From NCBI GenBank assembly GCA_945787335.1, contig CALZHR010000208.1, positions 1 to 62,049 of the forward strand: a DNA stretch of 62,049 nucleotides, read 5' to 3'. This document shows positions 43,542 through 51,899 of this stretch, one piece after another. The position numbers and the translations under genes are program-made. Numbering within the stretch: the stretch's first letter is position 1; every line of letters begins with the position of its first letter. Below the pieces are notes generated by a model. The model was not told the DNA's origin and ran no database searches. It saw only the letters and a list, made by a program, of their open reading frames with translations. The stretch is from an uncultured Desulfuromonadales bacterium (lineage in GTDB: Bacteria > Desulfobacterota > Desulfuromonadia > Desulfuromonadales > Geopsychrobacteraceae).

Positions 43542-44285
43542 TCAACAGACAACCTCCCGTAAATAACCCTGCAAAGCAGCATGATCGCCTCGATTCGGAC
43601 ATGGCCAGGGGGTCCCCTCCCGCTCGACAACCCAGGTATCGACCAGGAAGGTCGGCATGCCCACCGCGCTGGCGGCCAGATCATGTTGCGTATCGTTCCC
43701 CACCATCAGACACTGCTGAGGCGCAAGGCCCAGCTGTTCGCAGATCTCGCGGAAATAGCCGGGGTGAGGTTTACAGAAGCGGCTGTTCTCAATACTGGTC
43801 AGGTGGTGGAAAATTCCCTGGTCCAGCCCCCCCCAGGCGACCCGCGCATCGATCATGAAGCGGGGAAAGACCGGGTTGGTGGCCAGAACCAGCGTCATCT
43901 GCTTCGTGCGGCATTCTTCGAGTATCGCCCGAGCCAGGGGGATCGGTTTGACCAATGGCTGAAGCTCGGCCAGTCCGGTCTGCCGATAGTGCTCAAACCG
44001 CTCACGCAGTTGCTCTTCCGGCACCTCAAGGCGTTCCTGCAGGGCTGCAAAGACCCGCTGCGCATTTGTCGAAATGCCATCCCCGGCAGATTGAATCAGC
44101 ATGCGGATGGTGCCAAGCATTGCACGCTGAAAGGTCTTCGGCTTTGTCAGGTCGGCACAACAGGCCGCCAGTCCGTCGATATAGCGTGGGATGAATTCAG
44201 CCATCTGGACCCTCAAGAGGGTCCCATCAAGGTCAAAAAGGATGGCCTGGACGTCAGAATACTTCGAAGCGGGTTTCGTCACCAT
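43542..44285 (-). CDS. HAD-superfamily hydrolase
   Basis: A 247-aa phosphatase-like protein with all four HAD motifs: I ILFDLDGTLL (D18, D20), II LVLATNP, III lysine in CKPHPGYF, IV MVGNDTQHDLAAS. The cap is helical (about 25-110), as in subfamily I phosphoglycolate phosphatase-like enzymes. It would hydrolyse a small phosphate ester; the substrate is unknown. It stands alone, divergent from the XRE-cupin gene with 174 bases between. Confidence 0.85.
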   Translation of the reverse strand: MVTKPASKYSDVQAILFDLDGTLLRVQMAEFIPRYIDGLAACCADLTKPKTFQRAMLGTIRMLIQSAGDGISTNAQRVFAALQERLEVPEEQLRERFEHYRQTGLAELQPLVKPIPLARAILEECRTKQMTLVLATNPVFPRFMIDARVAWGGLDQGIFHHLTSIENSRFCKPHPGYFREICEQLGLAPQQCLMVGNDTQHDLAASAVGMPTFLVDTWVVEREGTPWPCPNRGDHAALQGYLREVVC

Positions 44286-44396
44286 AAACCTCGGGCAGGA
44301 GGATGCAAACAGGGCTGGTCAGATGTTGCGGCTGTCTGCTTCTGTTTAACACAGGCCGCAGAACGATTCCAGTCTGCGCGGAGTTGTTCTAAATTC

Positions 44397-44425
44397 TTGA
44401 CTGTTTGGCCATTCAAAGTTAAAAA
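44397..44425 (+). promoter_or_regulatory. Candidate promoter of the XRE-cupin gene
   Basis: TTGACT (44397-44402), 17 bases, TAAAAA (44420-44425), about 35 bases before the ATG at 44460. Confidence 0.4.
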
Positions 44426-44459
44426 TTGTTCCAGCAAATCTAACAAAAGGAACCTACCT

Positions 44460-45053
44460 ATGGACGAGTTCAGAGCAGAAGTCAAAGAGTTGCAGATCGG
44501 TCCGCAAATTCGCCTCCTGCGGCAGGATCGGCGCATGACTCTCCAGGATTTATCGCAGGAGACAGAACTCTCCAAGCCGCTTTTGTCACAGATCGAGAAC
44601 GAGCAGGTGATCCCGCCGCTGGCGACCTTGCTGCGGATCGCCAAAGCGCTGAAAGTGCCGCTGCAGACCTTCTTTGAGGAAGAGGACAATACACAGAAAT
44701 GCCTGGTGGTCCGCGCTGGCGACTCTAACCTGCTGAATCGGCGCCCGCGGCACGGCGGCCCTCCGCAACCCTACGTCTACCACTCCCTGGCTTATGGCAA
44801 GAAACATAAACACATGGAACCCTTTCTGGTCGAATTCGACCCGCATCAGACCACCAAAGCCCAGTCGGTCCAGCACACCGGCGAAGAGTTTCTTTATGTC
44901 CTCGAAGGGCAGATAGAACTGCTCCACGGCAGCGAGCAGTATATTCTCGACCCGGGTGATTCGGTCTACTGGGATTCGAACGAACTGCACAGCCTCAAAG
45001 CCCTCGGCGACAAGATCGCCCGCGGAATTGCGGTCCTTTACACCAGGAACTGA
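44460..45053 (+). CDS. XRE-family transcription regulator with cupin domain
   Basis: A 197-aa regulator. The N-terminal helix-turn-helix (about 17-72: IRLLRQDRRMTLQDLSQETELSKPLLSQIE in two parts) is followed by a cupin_2 barrel (about 115-190: HTGEEFLYVLEGQIEL, DPGDSVYWDSNELHSL). Such proteins sense a small ligand with the cupin and control nearby metabolic genes. The start is the ATG with AAAGGA eight bases upstream; the open frame extends back but has no ribosome site. elbB follows after 108 bases with a small palindrome between, so autoregulation or control of elbB is possible. Confidence 0.9.
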   Translation: MDEFRAEVKELQIGPQIRLLRQDRRMTLQDLSQETELSKPLLSQIENEQVIPPLATLLRIAKALKVPLQTFFEEEDNTQKCLVVRAGDSNLLNRRPRHGGPPQPYVYHSLAYGKKHKHMEPFLVEFDPHQTTKAQSVQHTGEEFLYVLEGQIELLHGSEQYILDPGDSVYWDSNELHSLKALGDKIARGIAVLYTRN

Positions 45054-45097
45054 GCAGATCAATCATTGCTACGCCAGTTATCGCCGGAGCGGATTAT

Positions 45098-45116
45098 TCT
45101 GCTATGCTTTAGCAGA
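45098..45116. promoter_or_regulatory. Small palindrome before elbB
   Basis: TCTGCTA (45098-45104) and TAGCAGA (45110-45116) form a perfect 7-5-7 inverted repeat in the gap between the XRE-cupin gene and elbB. With no T-run it is more like an operator than a terminator. Confidence 0.3.
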
Positions 45117-45161
45117 CGGCGTAACGGCTAACCATTCTTTTTCTATTCAGGAGGATCTTTT

Positions 45162-45821
45162 ATGGCGAAAGTAGGCGTTATCCTTGCGGGCTGTGGCGTT
45201 TATGACGGAAGCGAAATTCACGAGGCGGTTATCACCCTGCTGGCGTTGGATCGGGCCGGCGCGGAAGCCGTCTGCATGGCTCCGGACATGGAACAGGCGG
45301 TGGTCAACCATTTAACCGGCGAGCCGGTCGAAGGCGCGGTAAGAAACGTGCTGGAAGAATCGGCCCGAATTACCCGGGGCAACATCTCCAACATCGCGAA
45401 AATCAGTGCCAAAGATATCGACGCTCTGATCCTGCCGGGCGGGTTCGGTGCCGCGAAGAATCTGTGTAACTTTGCCTTCAAAGGCACTGACTGCGAAGTC
45501 CATCCGGAAGTCGCCCGCCTGGTGCGTGAAGTGGTCGCGGCAAAAAAACCCCTCGGCGCCGTCTGCATCGCTCCGGCCCTGATATCCAAAGTTCTCGGCG
45601 ATGACAAACTGACCCATCAGCTGACGATCGGCACCGACGCAGGGACCGCTCAGGCCGTCACGGCCATGGGCTCGACGCATGTCGATTGCCCGGTCAGGGA
45701 ATTCGTCATCGACAAACAGAACAAGCTGGTCACATCCCCCGCCTACATGCTGGCGGGCAACATCAGCGAAGCCGCTGAAGGGATCGAAAAAGCCGTGCGG
45801 GCGGTCCTGGAAATGGTTTGA
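45162..45821 (+). CDS. elbB: Isoprenoid biosynthesis glyoxalase ElbB
   Basis: A 219-aa DJ-1/PfpI-superfamily protein. The N-terminus VGVILAGCGVYDGSEIHEA and the nucleophile elbow GAVCIAPALIS (active cysteine) are diagnostic of ElbB. The E. coli protein has glyoxalase activity and was tied to isoprenoid synthesis by genetics; its true role is unclear. An AGGAGG ribosome site lies seven bases before the ATG. It is followed by a rubredoxin that has its own promoter. Confidence 0.93.
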   Translation: MAKVGVILAGCGVYDGSEIHEAVITLLALDRAGAEAVCMAPDMEQAVVNHLTGEPVEGAVRNVLEESARITRGNISNIAKISAKDIDALILPGGFGAAKNLCNFAFKGTDCEVHPEVARLVREVVAAKKPLGAVCIAPALISKVLGDDKLTHQLTIGTDAGTAQAVTAMGSTHVDCPVREFVIDKQNKLVTSPAYMLAGNISEAAEGIEKAVRAVLEMV

Positions 45822-45861
45822 GGCGGCAGAAGACCCCTCAAACAGAGAAACATAACCTGAC

Positions 45862-45890
45862 TTGTCATGTTTTTAGCGGTCTGCTAGACT
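45862..45890 (+). promoter_or_regulatory. Candidate promoter of the rubredoxin gene
   Basis: TTGTCA (45862-45867), 17 bases, TAGACT (45885-45890); predicted start about 20 bases before the ATG, with AAGGAGG between. Confidence 0.55.
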
Positions 45891-45918
45891 CGCTTAAATT
45901 TTCCTCAAGGAGGCTCCA

Positions 45919-46077
45919 ATGGACAAGTACCGCTGTATCATCTGTGACTATGTTTACGACCCGGCCCAAGGCGACCCAGGCAATGGCATTGCGCCGGGCA
46001 CCAGCTTCGAGGATATCCCCGATGACTGGTGCTGTCCGCTCTGCGGGGTCGACAAAAGCAACTTCGAACCGGCCTGA
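45919..46077 (+). CDS. Rubredoxin
   Basis: A 52-aa iron protein carrying single electrons in the cytosol, typical of anaerobes for superoxide or peroxide defence. The four iron ligands are C6 and C9 (YRCIICDY) and C39 and C42 (CPLCG). An extra cysteine, C38, precedes the second pair where valine or similar is usual. Conserved [21 protein letters not shown] and the C-terminal DKSNFEP are all present. It has its own promoter, an AAGGAGG ribosome site and a terminator, so it is a single-gene unit. Confidence 0.95.
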   Translation: MDKYRCIICDYVYDPAQGDPGNGIAPGTSFEDIPDDWCCPLCGVDKSNFEPA

Positions 46078-46094
46078 CAAACATGCCTCGCGGG

Positions 46095-46127
46095 AAAAGC
46101 CCGATCAGCCCAGCTGGTCGGGCTTTT
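46095..46127. terminator. Rho-independent terminator after rubredoxin
   Basis: AAAAGCCCGA pairs with TCGGGCTTTT around a 13-base loop, 17 bases after the rubredoxin stop. Symmetric A and T runs make it functional in both directions. Confidence 0.85.
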
Positions 46128-46199
46128 CTATGTTTCCTCTAGATCCTGCCGTGTTATTCTGAGGTTGAACAGCAACCGTCAACGCCGACAGATTTCGTC

Positions 46200-47081
46200 A
46201 TGAAAAAAAACCACAATCGCAAGCCTGATTGGCTGAAAGTAAAATTTCCTGCGGGCAAAAAGTACGCGGAGATCGATCGTTATCACCGTCAGCAAGGGCT
46301 GCATTCCGTCTGTCGCAGCGCCGCCTGCCCCAATCAGGGCGAATGCTGGAGCAAGGGGACGGCAACCTTCATGATCCTTGGTGACAGCTGCAGCCGACTC
46401 TGCCGGTTCTGCAATGTTGCCAGCCGCGAGTTACTGCCGCCCGACCCCGCCGAACCGGCCAAGGTGGCCAGGGCGATTGCGGAACTTGAGCTGCAGCACG
46501 CCGTAATCACCTCGGTGACCCGAGATGATCTGGCCGATGGCGGCGCCAGTCAGTTCGTCGCCCTGGTCGAGGAAATCCGCCAACAGGCGGGCAGCTGTCG
46601 CATCGAACTGCTGATTCCCGACCTCTGCGGCAACTGGCACGCACTCCACCAGATCCTGGCTGCCGAACCTGATATCCTCGGCCACAATATCGAAACCGTC
46701 CCCCGCCTCTACCCCGAGGTGCGTCCGGGAGCATCCTACCAACGCTCGCTGCAGCTGCTGCAGGAGAGCAAACAGCACTCTCCGCGGATCCTCACCAAAT
46801 CCGGTTTGATGCTCGGCATGGGAGAAACCCGGGAAGAAACACTTCAGGTGATGCAGGATTTACGGGCGCATGGCTGCCAACTCTTGACGCTGGGACAATA
46901 TCTGGCCCCGAGCACAGCGCACTACCCGATAGCCCGCTATGTGCCGCCTGAGGAATTTACCGATCTCGCTGCAGCCGGCCGCGACTTTGGATTCAGCCAC
47001 GTCGAGGCCGGGCCGCTGGTCCGCTCGTCCTATCATGCCGAAGAGCAGTTTAATGACAGCCGCGGAGCAATAGATGGATAA
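46200..47081 (+). CDS. lipA: Lipoyl synthase
   Basis: A 293-aa radical SAM enzyme inserting two sulfurs into octanoyl groups on E2 and H proteins. The auxiliary cluster cysteines are C38, C43 and C49 (CRSAACPNQGEC); the SAM cluster cysteines are C64, C68 and C71 (CSRLCRFC). The C-terminal RSSYHAEEQ has the serine that ligates the auxiliary cluster. It overlaps the thioesterase gene by eight bases. Its product would lipoylate SucB, encoded 3.5 kb downstream. No lipB is in this window. The ribosome site before the ATG is weak. Confidence 0.95.
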   Translation: MKKNHNRKPDWLKVKFPAGKKYAEIDRYHRQQGLHSVCRSAACPNQGECWSKGTATFMILGDSCSRLCRFCNVASRELLPPDPAEPAKVARAIAELELQHAVITSVTRDDLADGGASQFVALVEEIRQQAGSCRIELLIPDLCGNWHALHQILAAEPDILGHNIETVPRLYPEVRPGASYQRSLQLLQESKQHSPRILTKSGLMLGMGETREETLQVMQDLRAHGCQLLTLGQYLAPSTAHYPIARYVPPEEFTDLAAAGRDFGFSHVEAGPLVRSSYHAEEQFNDSRGAIDG

Positions 47082-47433
47082 CTTCACTCTGGTCCGCCCG
47101 GAACATCTGAATCATCACGGTTATCTGTTTGGTGGGGTCATGCTCAAATGGGTCGACGAGAACGCCTGGATGGCGGCCTCCCGTGAGTTTCCAGGCTGCA
47201 CCCTGGTGACGGTCGCCATGGATGCCAGTCGCTTCAAACATCGGGTCGAGAACGGTTCAATTCTCCGTTTTCATATCGAACAGAGCGCGAAAGGGAACTC
47301 CTCGGTGACCTACGCGGTCGATGTGTTTGCTGACGAACCGGGAGCAAGCCTGGAGAAGGAGGTCTTCAGCACCCGGGTCACCTTTGTGCACCTGGATGAC
47401 AACGGCCGACCCCACCCCTTGCCGGCCGGTTAA
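47074..47433 (+). CDS. Acyl-CoA thioesterase (hot-dog fold)
   Basis: A 119-aa single hot-dog domain of the YciA/BACH type: LVRPEHLNHHGYLFGGVMLKWVDENAWMAA in two stretches holds the conserved HHGYLFGG turn and the acidic catalytic DE pair. It would hydrolyse acyl-CoAs of unknown chain length in the cytosol. The start overlaps lipA by eight bases, so translation is coupled; a link to octanoyl supply is conceivable but unproven. Confidence 0.87.
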   Translation: MDNFTLVRPEHLNHHGYLFGGVMLKWVDENAWMAASREFPGCTLVTVAMDASRFKHRVENGSILRFHIEQSAKGNSSVTYAVDVFADEPGASLEKEVFSTRVTFVHLDDNGRPHPLPAG

Positions 47434-47440
47434 AACAGCT

Positions 47441-47476
47441 GGACCCGTAACGATTCAGGTGACTCGCTACGGGTCC
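47441..47476 (+). terminator. Hairpin after the thioesterase gene
   Basis: GGACCCGTA pairs with TACGGGTCC over an 18-base loop, followed by a weak T-rich tract. It also lies just beyond the end of the convergent YjfB-like gene. Confidence 0.55.
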
Positions 47477-47502
47477 TTGAGGGTTTCGGATGGAGAAATA
47501 AA

Positions 47503-47685
47503 TCAGGCTTTGATATCGATAGTCAGGCCTTTGCCGGTCTGCTCGGCGACATCTTGACGCTGCTGGTCGGCCTGCTGGTTCTGCTCGGGCTTGGCAAGAG
47601 TCTTGGTGAGCACATCGAAACCGGCCTGGGCTTTGTTGGTGGCCACCGCTTGCGCGAGCTGGCTCATTGAACCTGAAATTTCCAT
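47503..47685 (-). CDS. YjfB-like putative motility protein
   Basis: A 60-aa protein from the ATG at 47685, which has AAAGGAG six bases upstream; the frame runs on upstream without a ribosome site. It begins MEISGSMSQLAQAVATNKAQ and ends GKGLTIDIKA, the layout of the small YjfB_motility family (PF14070). That family is often found in flagellated bacteria, but its role is not known to me. It is glutamine-rich in the middle. No flagellar genes are close. It stands alone between the lipA unit and the suc operon. Confidence 0.65.
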   Translation of the reverse strand: MEISGSMSQLAQAVATNKAQAGFDVLTKTLAKPEQNQQADQQRQDVAEQTGKGLTIDIKA

Positions 47686-47828
47686 GGGGACTCCTTTCCA
47701 GCAGTCAGCCGAAAGCATTGATTTATTGTTTATTTTTAACATTCAAACGGGCAAGACGTCAAGTTTTTTTAATCTTCATTAACTTGTCCGGCTTTTATTA
47801 TGTAACATCCCATCATTACAACCCTTTA

Positions 47829-47857
47829 TTGCAGCTGAGCGATCACTGCTTTATACT
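47829..47857 (+). promoter_or_regulatory. Candidate promoter of sucA-sucB-lpdA
   Basis: TTGCAG (47829-47834), 17 bases, TATACT (47852-47857), about 60 bases before the sucA ATG. The rest of the 47686-47918 gap is AT-rich with no gene. Confidence 0.55.
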
Positions 47858-47918
47858 TGATGACAATTGCCGTAGCTATCTGGTTTCAAACCAGCCCTAA
47901 AGGAGTGGTCGCCATTTC

Positions 47919-50600
47919 ATGTCTGCCTCGGACAACATCAGCCCACAGTGGATCGAAGCACAGTACGAACTCTATTTGCAGAACCCTGAGCAGCTCAGCC
48001 AGGAGTGGCGCAGCTTCTTCGCCGGGTTCGAACTGGGCCAGGAAAACGGTCGCGGCGCAGGCAACGATCACAAACCGGCGGCCGTCCAGTCGTTGATCCG
48101 TCGTTACCGGGAGATTGGCCACATTTATGCCTGCGTCGATCCCCTGACCCCCTGCGAACTGAACCACCCACAGCTGCAACTCGCCGAATTCGGCCTGACC
48201 GATGCCGACCTCAAGCGCGAATTTGCCACTGACCAGTTCATTCTGCCGAAGGCCAGTCTGCAGGAGATCGTCGCAGTGCTGCAGCAGACCTACTGCCGCA
48301 GCTTCGGGGCCGAGTTCATGCATATCCCGATCCCTGAAGAGCGGCAATGGCTGCAGCGGCGCATGGAGTCCTCCGGCAATCGCCCGCAGCTCAGCAGGCA
48401 GAAAAAGCTTGCAACCCAGGAAATGCTCCTCAAAGCGACCCGCTTCGAGACCTTTCTGCACCGCAAGTTCGTCGGTCAGAAACGCTTTTCCCTCGAGGGC
48501 GCGGAATCGGTCATCCCGCTGCTCGACCATATTCTGGAATGCGCCGCCGGGCTCGCGATCCAGGACGCGATCATCGGCATGGCTCACCGCGGCCGGCTCA
48601 ACGTGCTGGCGAATATTTTTCAGAAACCCCTGGAGAACATCTTTGCCGAATTCGCCGATAATGAGGCCTTCCAGATCGTCGGCGAGGGTGACGTCAAGTA
48701 CCACACAGGCTATTCAAGCGACCGTTCCTTCGCCCAGGGCGCTGTCCACATATCGCTGGCGTCCAATCCCAGCCACCTCGAGGCAGTCGATCCGGTCGTC
48801 GAAGGAAAATGCCGCGCCCGTCAGGACCATCTCGACGGAGATGCTGAACAGCTGGTCCTGCCGCTGCTGATTCACGGCGACGCCGCTTTTGCCGGCCAGG
48901 GGGTCGTCGCTGAGACCCTCAACCTGTCGCAGCTGGAAGGTTATCGGACCGGCGGCACCCTGCATATCGTCATCAATAACCAGATCGGCTTCACCACTCT
49001 GCCGGTCGATGCCCGTTCGACCTGCTACCCGACCGATATCGCCAAAATGCTGATGTCGCCGATCTTCCATGTGCACGGCGACGATCCAGAAGCGTTACTG
49101 CAGGCTGCCAGCCTGGCCCTGGAATTCCGGCAGAAATTCCGCAAGGATGTCGTGATCGAGGTGATCTGCTTCCGCCGCCACGGACACAACGAAGGTGACG
49201 AGCCATTTTTTACCCAGCCGCTGATGTACGAAAAGATCCGCAATCATCCACCCACGGCAGACATTTACCGCAACCAGCTGCTGCAGGAAGGTTTCAGCGA
49301 GGAAGAACTCGACGCCCTGAATCAGAGCGTCGAAAACGAACTGGAAGCTGCCCTGGACCGTCAGCCATTGAAAACCCAGGAAGGGTTTCTGAAAAAATGG
49401 GCCAAGGTCCAGCGAAGCTTCAGTTTCACGCCGACCGCGACCGGCGTCGCGGAATCAACCCTGCTGCAGCTCAGCAAAGCTCTGACCAAGATTCCGGACG
49501 CTTTCACGCCGCATCGCAAGATCGCGGCCTTGCTGGAAAAACGTCACGCCGCCGTGACCGCCGGCGGTCCGCTTGATTGGGGGACCGCAGAAAATCTCGC
49601 TTACGCCAGTCTGGTCCACGAAGGGACCGGGGTGCGGCTTTCCGGGCAGGATTCCCGGCGTGGCACCTTCAACCATCGCCACGCTACAATTACCGACAAC
49701 AAAACGGCCAAAGCCCATACCCCGCTGAGCTTGATCGCCGAAAAAGCCGGTTGCCGTTTCCAGGTTTTCAACAGCATGCTCTCCGAGGCTGCGGTTCTCG
49801 GCTTTGAATATGGCTATTCAGTCGAGACACCTCACAACCTGACCATCTGGGAAGCTCAGTTCGGCGACTTTGCCAACGGCGCCCAGGTGATCATCGATCA
49901 GTTTATCGCCAGCAGCATGGCCAAGTGGGATCGCTCTTCGGGGCTGTGCATGTTCCTGCCGCATGGTTATGAAGGGCAGGGCCCGGAGCACTCCAGTGCG
50001 CGGATTGAGCGCTATCTGCAGCTCTGCGCAGACAATAACATGCAGGTCATCTACCCAAGCACTCCGGCGCAACTTTTCCACCTGCTGCGGCGCCAGGTTC
50101 GCAGCCCCTACCGTCGCCCGTTGATCGTCTTTACCCCCAAAGCCCTGCTGCGCCATCCGCTATGCACCTCAACCCTCGACGAGCTGGCAACAGGTCGCTT
50201 TGAGGAAATCATTCCCGACGACCTGCCCGCAGAAACCTGCCGCCGGGTCATCCTGTGCAGCGGCAAGATCTATTACGACCTGCTGCAACAGCGCACCGCG
50301 CAGCAAATAAAAGATGTCGCCCTGGTCCGCATCGAGCAGCTCTACCCGCTGCATCAGGACCTGCTGAAAAACCTCATGACCAGCTACCCGCAAGACTGCG
50401 AACTCTTCTGGGTCCAGGAGGAAACCGGCAACGGCGGCGCCTGGGACAACCTGCGGCCACAGCTGCGCAAGCTGCTCGGCCGAGAGCCGGTTTATATCGG
50501 CCGCAAGAGTTCAGCCAGCCCGGCCGTCGGATCACACCGGGTTCACCAGCTGGAGCAACAGCGGATTATCGAGGCTGCTTTGGCAGCCAGGGAGGACTGA
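47919..50600 (+). CDS. sucA: 2-oxoglutarate dehydrogenase E1 component
   Basis: An 893-aa thiamine-diphosphate enzyme that decarboxylates 2-oxoglutarate and passes the succinyl group to the lipoyl arm of SucB in the TCA cycle. The N-terminal SPQWIEAQYELYLQNP tail binds E2. Core blocks are GMAHRGRLNVLANI, GDAAFAGQGVVAETLN, INNQIGFTT, FRRHGHNEGDEP and, late, LPHGYEGQGPEHSS. It is a little shorter than the E. coli enzyme (933). Upstream is a good promoter and an AAAGGAG site placed rather far (about 13 bases) from the ATG. sucB starts six bases after its stop. Confidence 0.96.
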   Translation: MSASDNISPQWIEAQYELYLQNPEQLSQEWRSFFAGFELGQENGRGAGNDHKPAAVQSLIRRYREIGHIYACVDPLTPCELNHPQLQLAEFGLTDADLKREFATDQFILPKASLQEIVAVLQQTYCRSFGAEFMHIPIPEERQWLQRRMESSGNRPQLSRQKKLATQEMLLKATRFETFLHRKFVGQKRFSLEGAESVIPLLDHILECAAGLAIQDAIIGMAHRGRLNVLANIFQKPLENIFAEFADNEAFQIVGEGDVKYHTGYSSDRSFAQGAVHISLASNPSHLEAVDPVVEGKCRARQDHLDGDAEQLVLPLLIHGDAAFAGQGVVAETLNLSQLEGYRTGGTLHIVINNQIGFTTLPVDARSTCYPTDIAKMLMSPIFHVHGDDPEALLQAASLALEFRQKFRKDVVIEVICFRRHGHNEGDEPFFTQPLMYEKIRNHPPTADIYRNQLLQEGFSEEELDALNQSVENELEAALDRQPLKTQEGFLKKWAKVQRSFSFTPTATGVAESTLLQLSKALTKIPDAFTPHRKIAALLEKRHAAVTAGGPLDWGTAENLAYASLVHEGTGVRLSGQDSRRGTFNHRHATITDNKTAKAHTPLSLIAEKAGCRFQVFNSMLSEAAVLGFEYGYSVETPHNLTIWEAQFGDFANGAQVIIDQFIASSMAKWDRSSGLCMFLPHGYEGQGPEHSSARIERYLQLCADNNMQVIYPSTPAQLFHLLRRQVRSPYRRPLIVFTPKALLRHPLCTSTLDELATGRFEEIIPDDLPAETCRRVILCSGKIYYDLLQQRTAQQIKDVALVRIEQLYPLHQDLLKNLMTSYPQDCELFWVQEETGNGGAWDNLRPQLRKLLGREPVYIGRKSSASPAVGSHRVHQLEQQRIIEAALAARED

Positions 50601-50606
50601 CGACGG

Positions 50607-51854
50607 ATGGATATCATCGTGCCACAGGTCGGGGAATCGATTGTCGAAGCTGAAATCGGCCAATGGTTCAAAAAGGATGGTGATCTTATCACGAAGGACG
50701 AGCTGCTGCTCGAGCTGGAGACGGAAAAGATCAACGTCGAACTGAACGCCGAAGTCTCAGGCAAGCTGAGCGTCATCGCTCAAAATGGTGAAACGGTGAA
50801 AATCGGCGCCGTCATCGGCAAGATCGACGAGTCGGCCGCGGCAGCGCCCGAAGCAAAGCCCGCAGCGCCGCAGGAGAAAGCTGCCGTGGCGGATCCGGAC
50901 AGGGCCCAACCGGTGGCGGCAGAAACCGCCGAACTGCCGCCGATGAACCCCGCGGTCGCCAAGCTGGCGGCCGAGCGCAATATCGACCTGAGCACCATCA
51001 AGGGCAGCGGTCGCGGTGGCCGCATCCTGGTCGACGACCTGCCTGAGGCTGGCGCAGAGCCGCCGCCCAAAGAGACAACACCCGTCCCTCCCGAGGCAGA
51101 AAAAGCGCCTCCGGTAAGACCGGCAGACGAAAATAAACCGACGGCGAAAGCCGATGACCGGATCAAGCGGGTGCCGATGTCCCAGATCCGCAAAAAGATC
51201 GCCGCACGCCTGCTGCAGGCCCGTCAGCAGACCGCCATGCTGACCACCTTCAACGAAATCGACATGAGCCGGCTCATCACCCTGCGCAACAGCCATAAAC
51301 AGGCCTTCGAAAAGAAGCATGGGGTGCCGCTCGGCTTCATGTCATTCTTTGTCAAAGCGAGCGCCGAATCGCTGAAGGAATATGACGAGGTCAACGCGCG
51401 CATCGACGGCGACGACATCGTCTACCACAACTATTACGATATCGGCGTTGCCGTCGGCAGCGAACGTGGGCTGGTGGTGCCGGTGATCCGTGATGCCGAC
51501 CGGCTGCACTTCGATGACATCGAAAAAGCGATCCGCGATTTTGCCGGCCGCGCCAACAGCGGCAAGCTGACGCTTGACGAGCTGACCGGCGGCACCTTCA
51601 CCATCAGCAACGGCGGCATCTACGGATCGGTGCTGTCCACCCCGCTGCTCAACCCGCCGCAAAGCGCGATCCTCGGCATGCACGCCATCCAGGACCGGGC
51701 GGTAGTGATCGACGGGCAGATCGTCATCCGGCCGATTATGAACGTGGCGCTGAGCTACGATCACCGCATCATCGACGGCAAACAGGCGGTCAGTTTCCTC
51801 AAGCAGATCAAGAATTACATCGAAGACCCGGAAGAGATGCTGCTGGAAATGTAA
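50607..51854 (+). CDS. sucB: Dihydrolipoyllysine succinyltransferase (2-oxoglutarate dehydrogenase E2)
   Basis: A 415-aa protein. It has a lipoyl domain (1-75, K41 in [11 protein letters not shown] is the lipoylation site), an Ala/Pro/Glu-rich linker, a subunit-binding domain (about 111-150, [15 protein letters not shown]), a second flexible linker, and the catalytic domain (about 190-415) ending with [14 protein letters not shown], where the histidine and aspartate are catalytic. It accepts the succinyl group from SucA and passes it to CoA. The gap to lpdA is 45 bases. Confidence 0.96.
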   Translation: MDIIVPQVGESIVEAEIGQWFKKDGDLITKDELLLELETEKINVELNAEVSGKLSVIAQNGETVKIGAVIGKIDESAAAAPEAKPAAPQEKAAVADPDRAQPVAAETAELPPMNPAVAKLAAERNIDLSTIKGSGRGGRILVDDLPEAGAEPPPKETTPVPPEAEKAPPVRPADENKPTAKADDRIKRVPMSQIRKKIAARLLQARQQTAMLTTFNEIDMSRLITLRNSHKQAFEKKHGVPLGFMSFFVKASAESLKEYDEVNARIDGDDIVYHNYYDIGVAVGSERGLVVPVIRDADRLHFDDIEKAIRDFAGRANSGKLTLDELTGGTFTISNGGIYGSVLSTPLLNPPQSAILGMHAIQDRAVVIDGQIVIRPIMNVALSYDHRIIDGKQAVSFLKQIKNYIEDPEEMLLEM

Positions 51855-51899
51855 TGCCAGCCAACAGCGTCCCAATCACGCGGCAAGAGGAGTCATCCC

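Noticed and set aside
43581-44459. Upstream extension of the XRE-cupin reading frame
   Set aside because: It lies antisense to the HAD gene; the regulator family starts at the helix-turn-helix and the ATG at 44460 has a good ribosome site.
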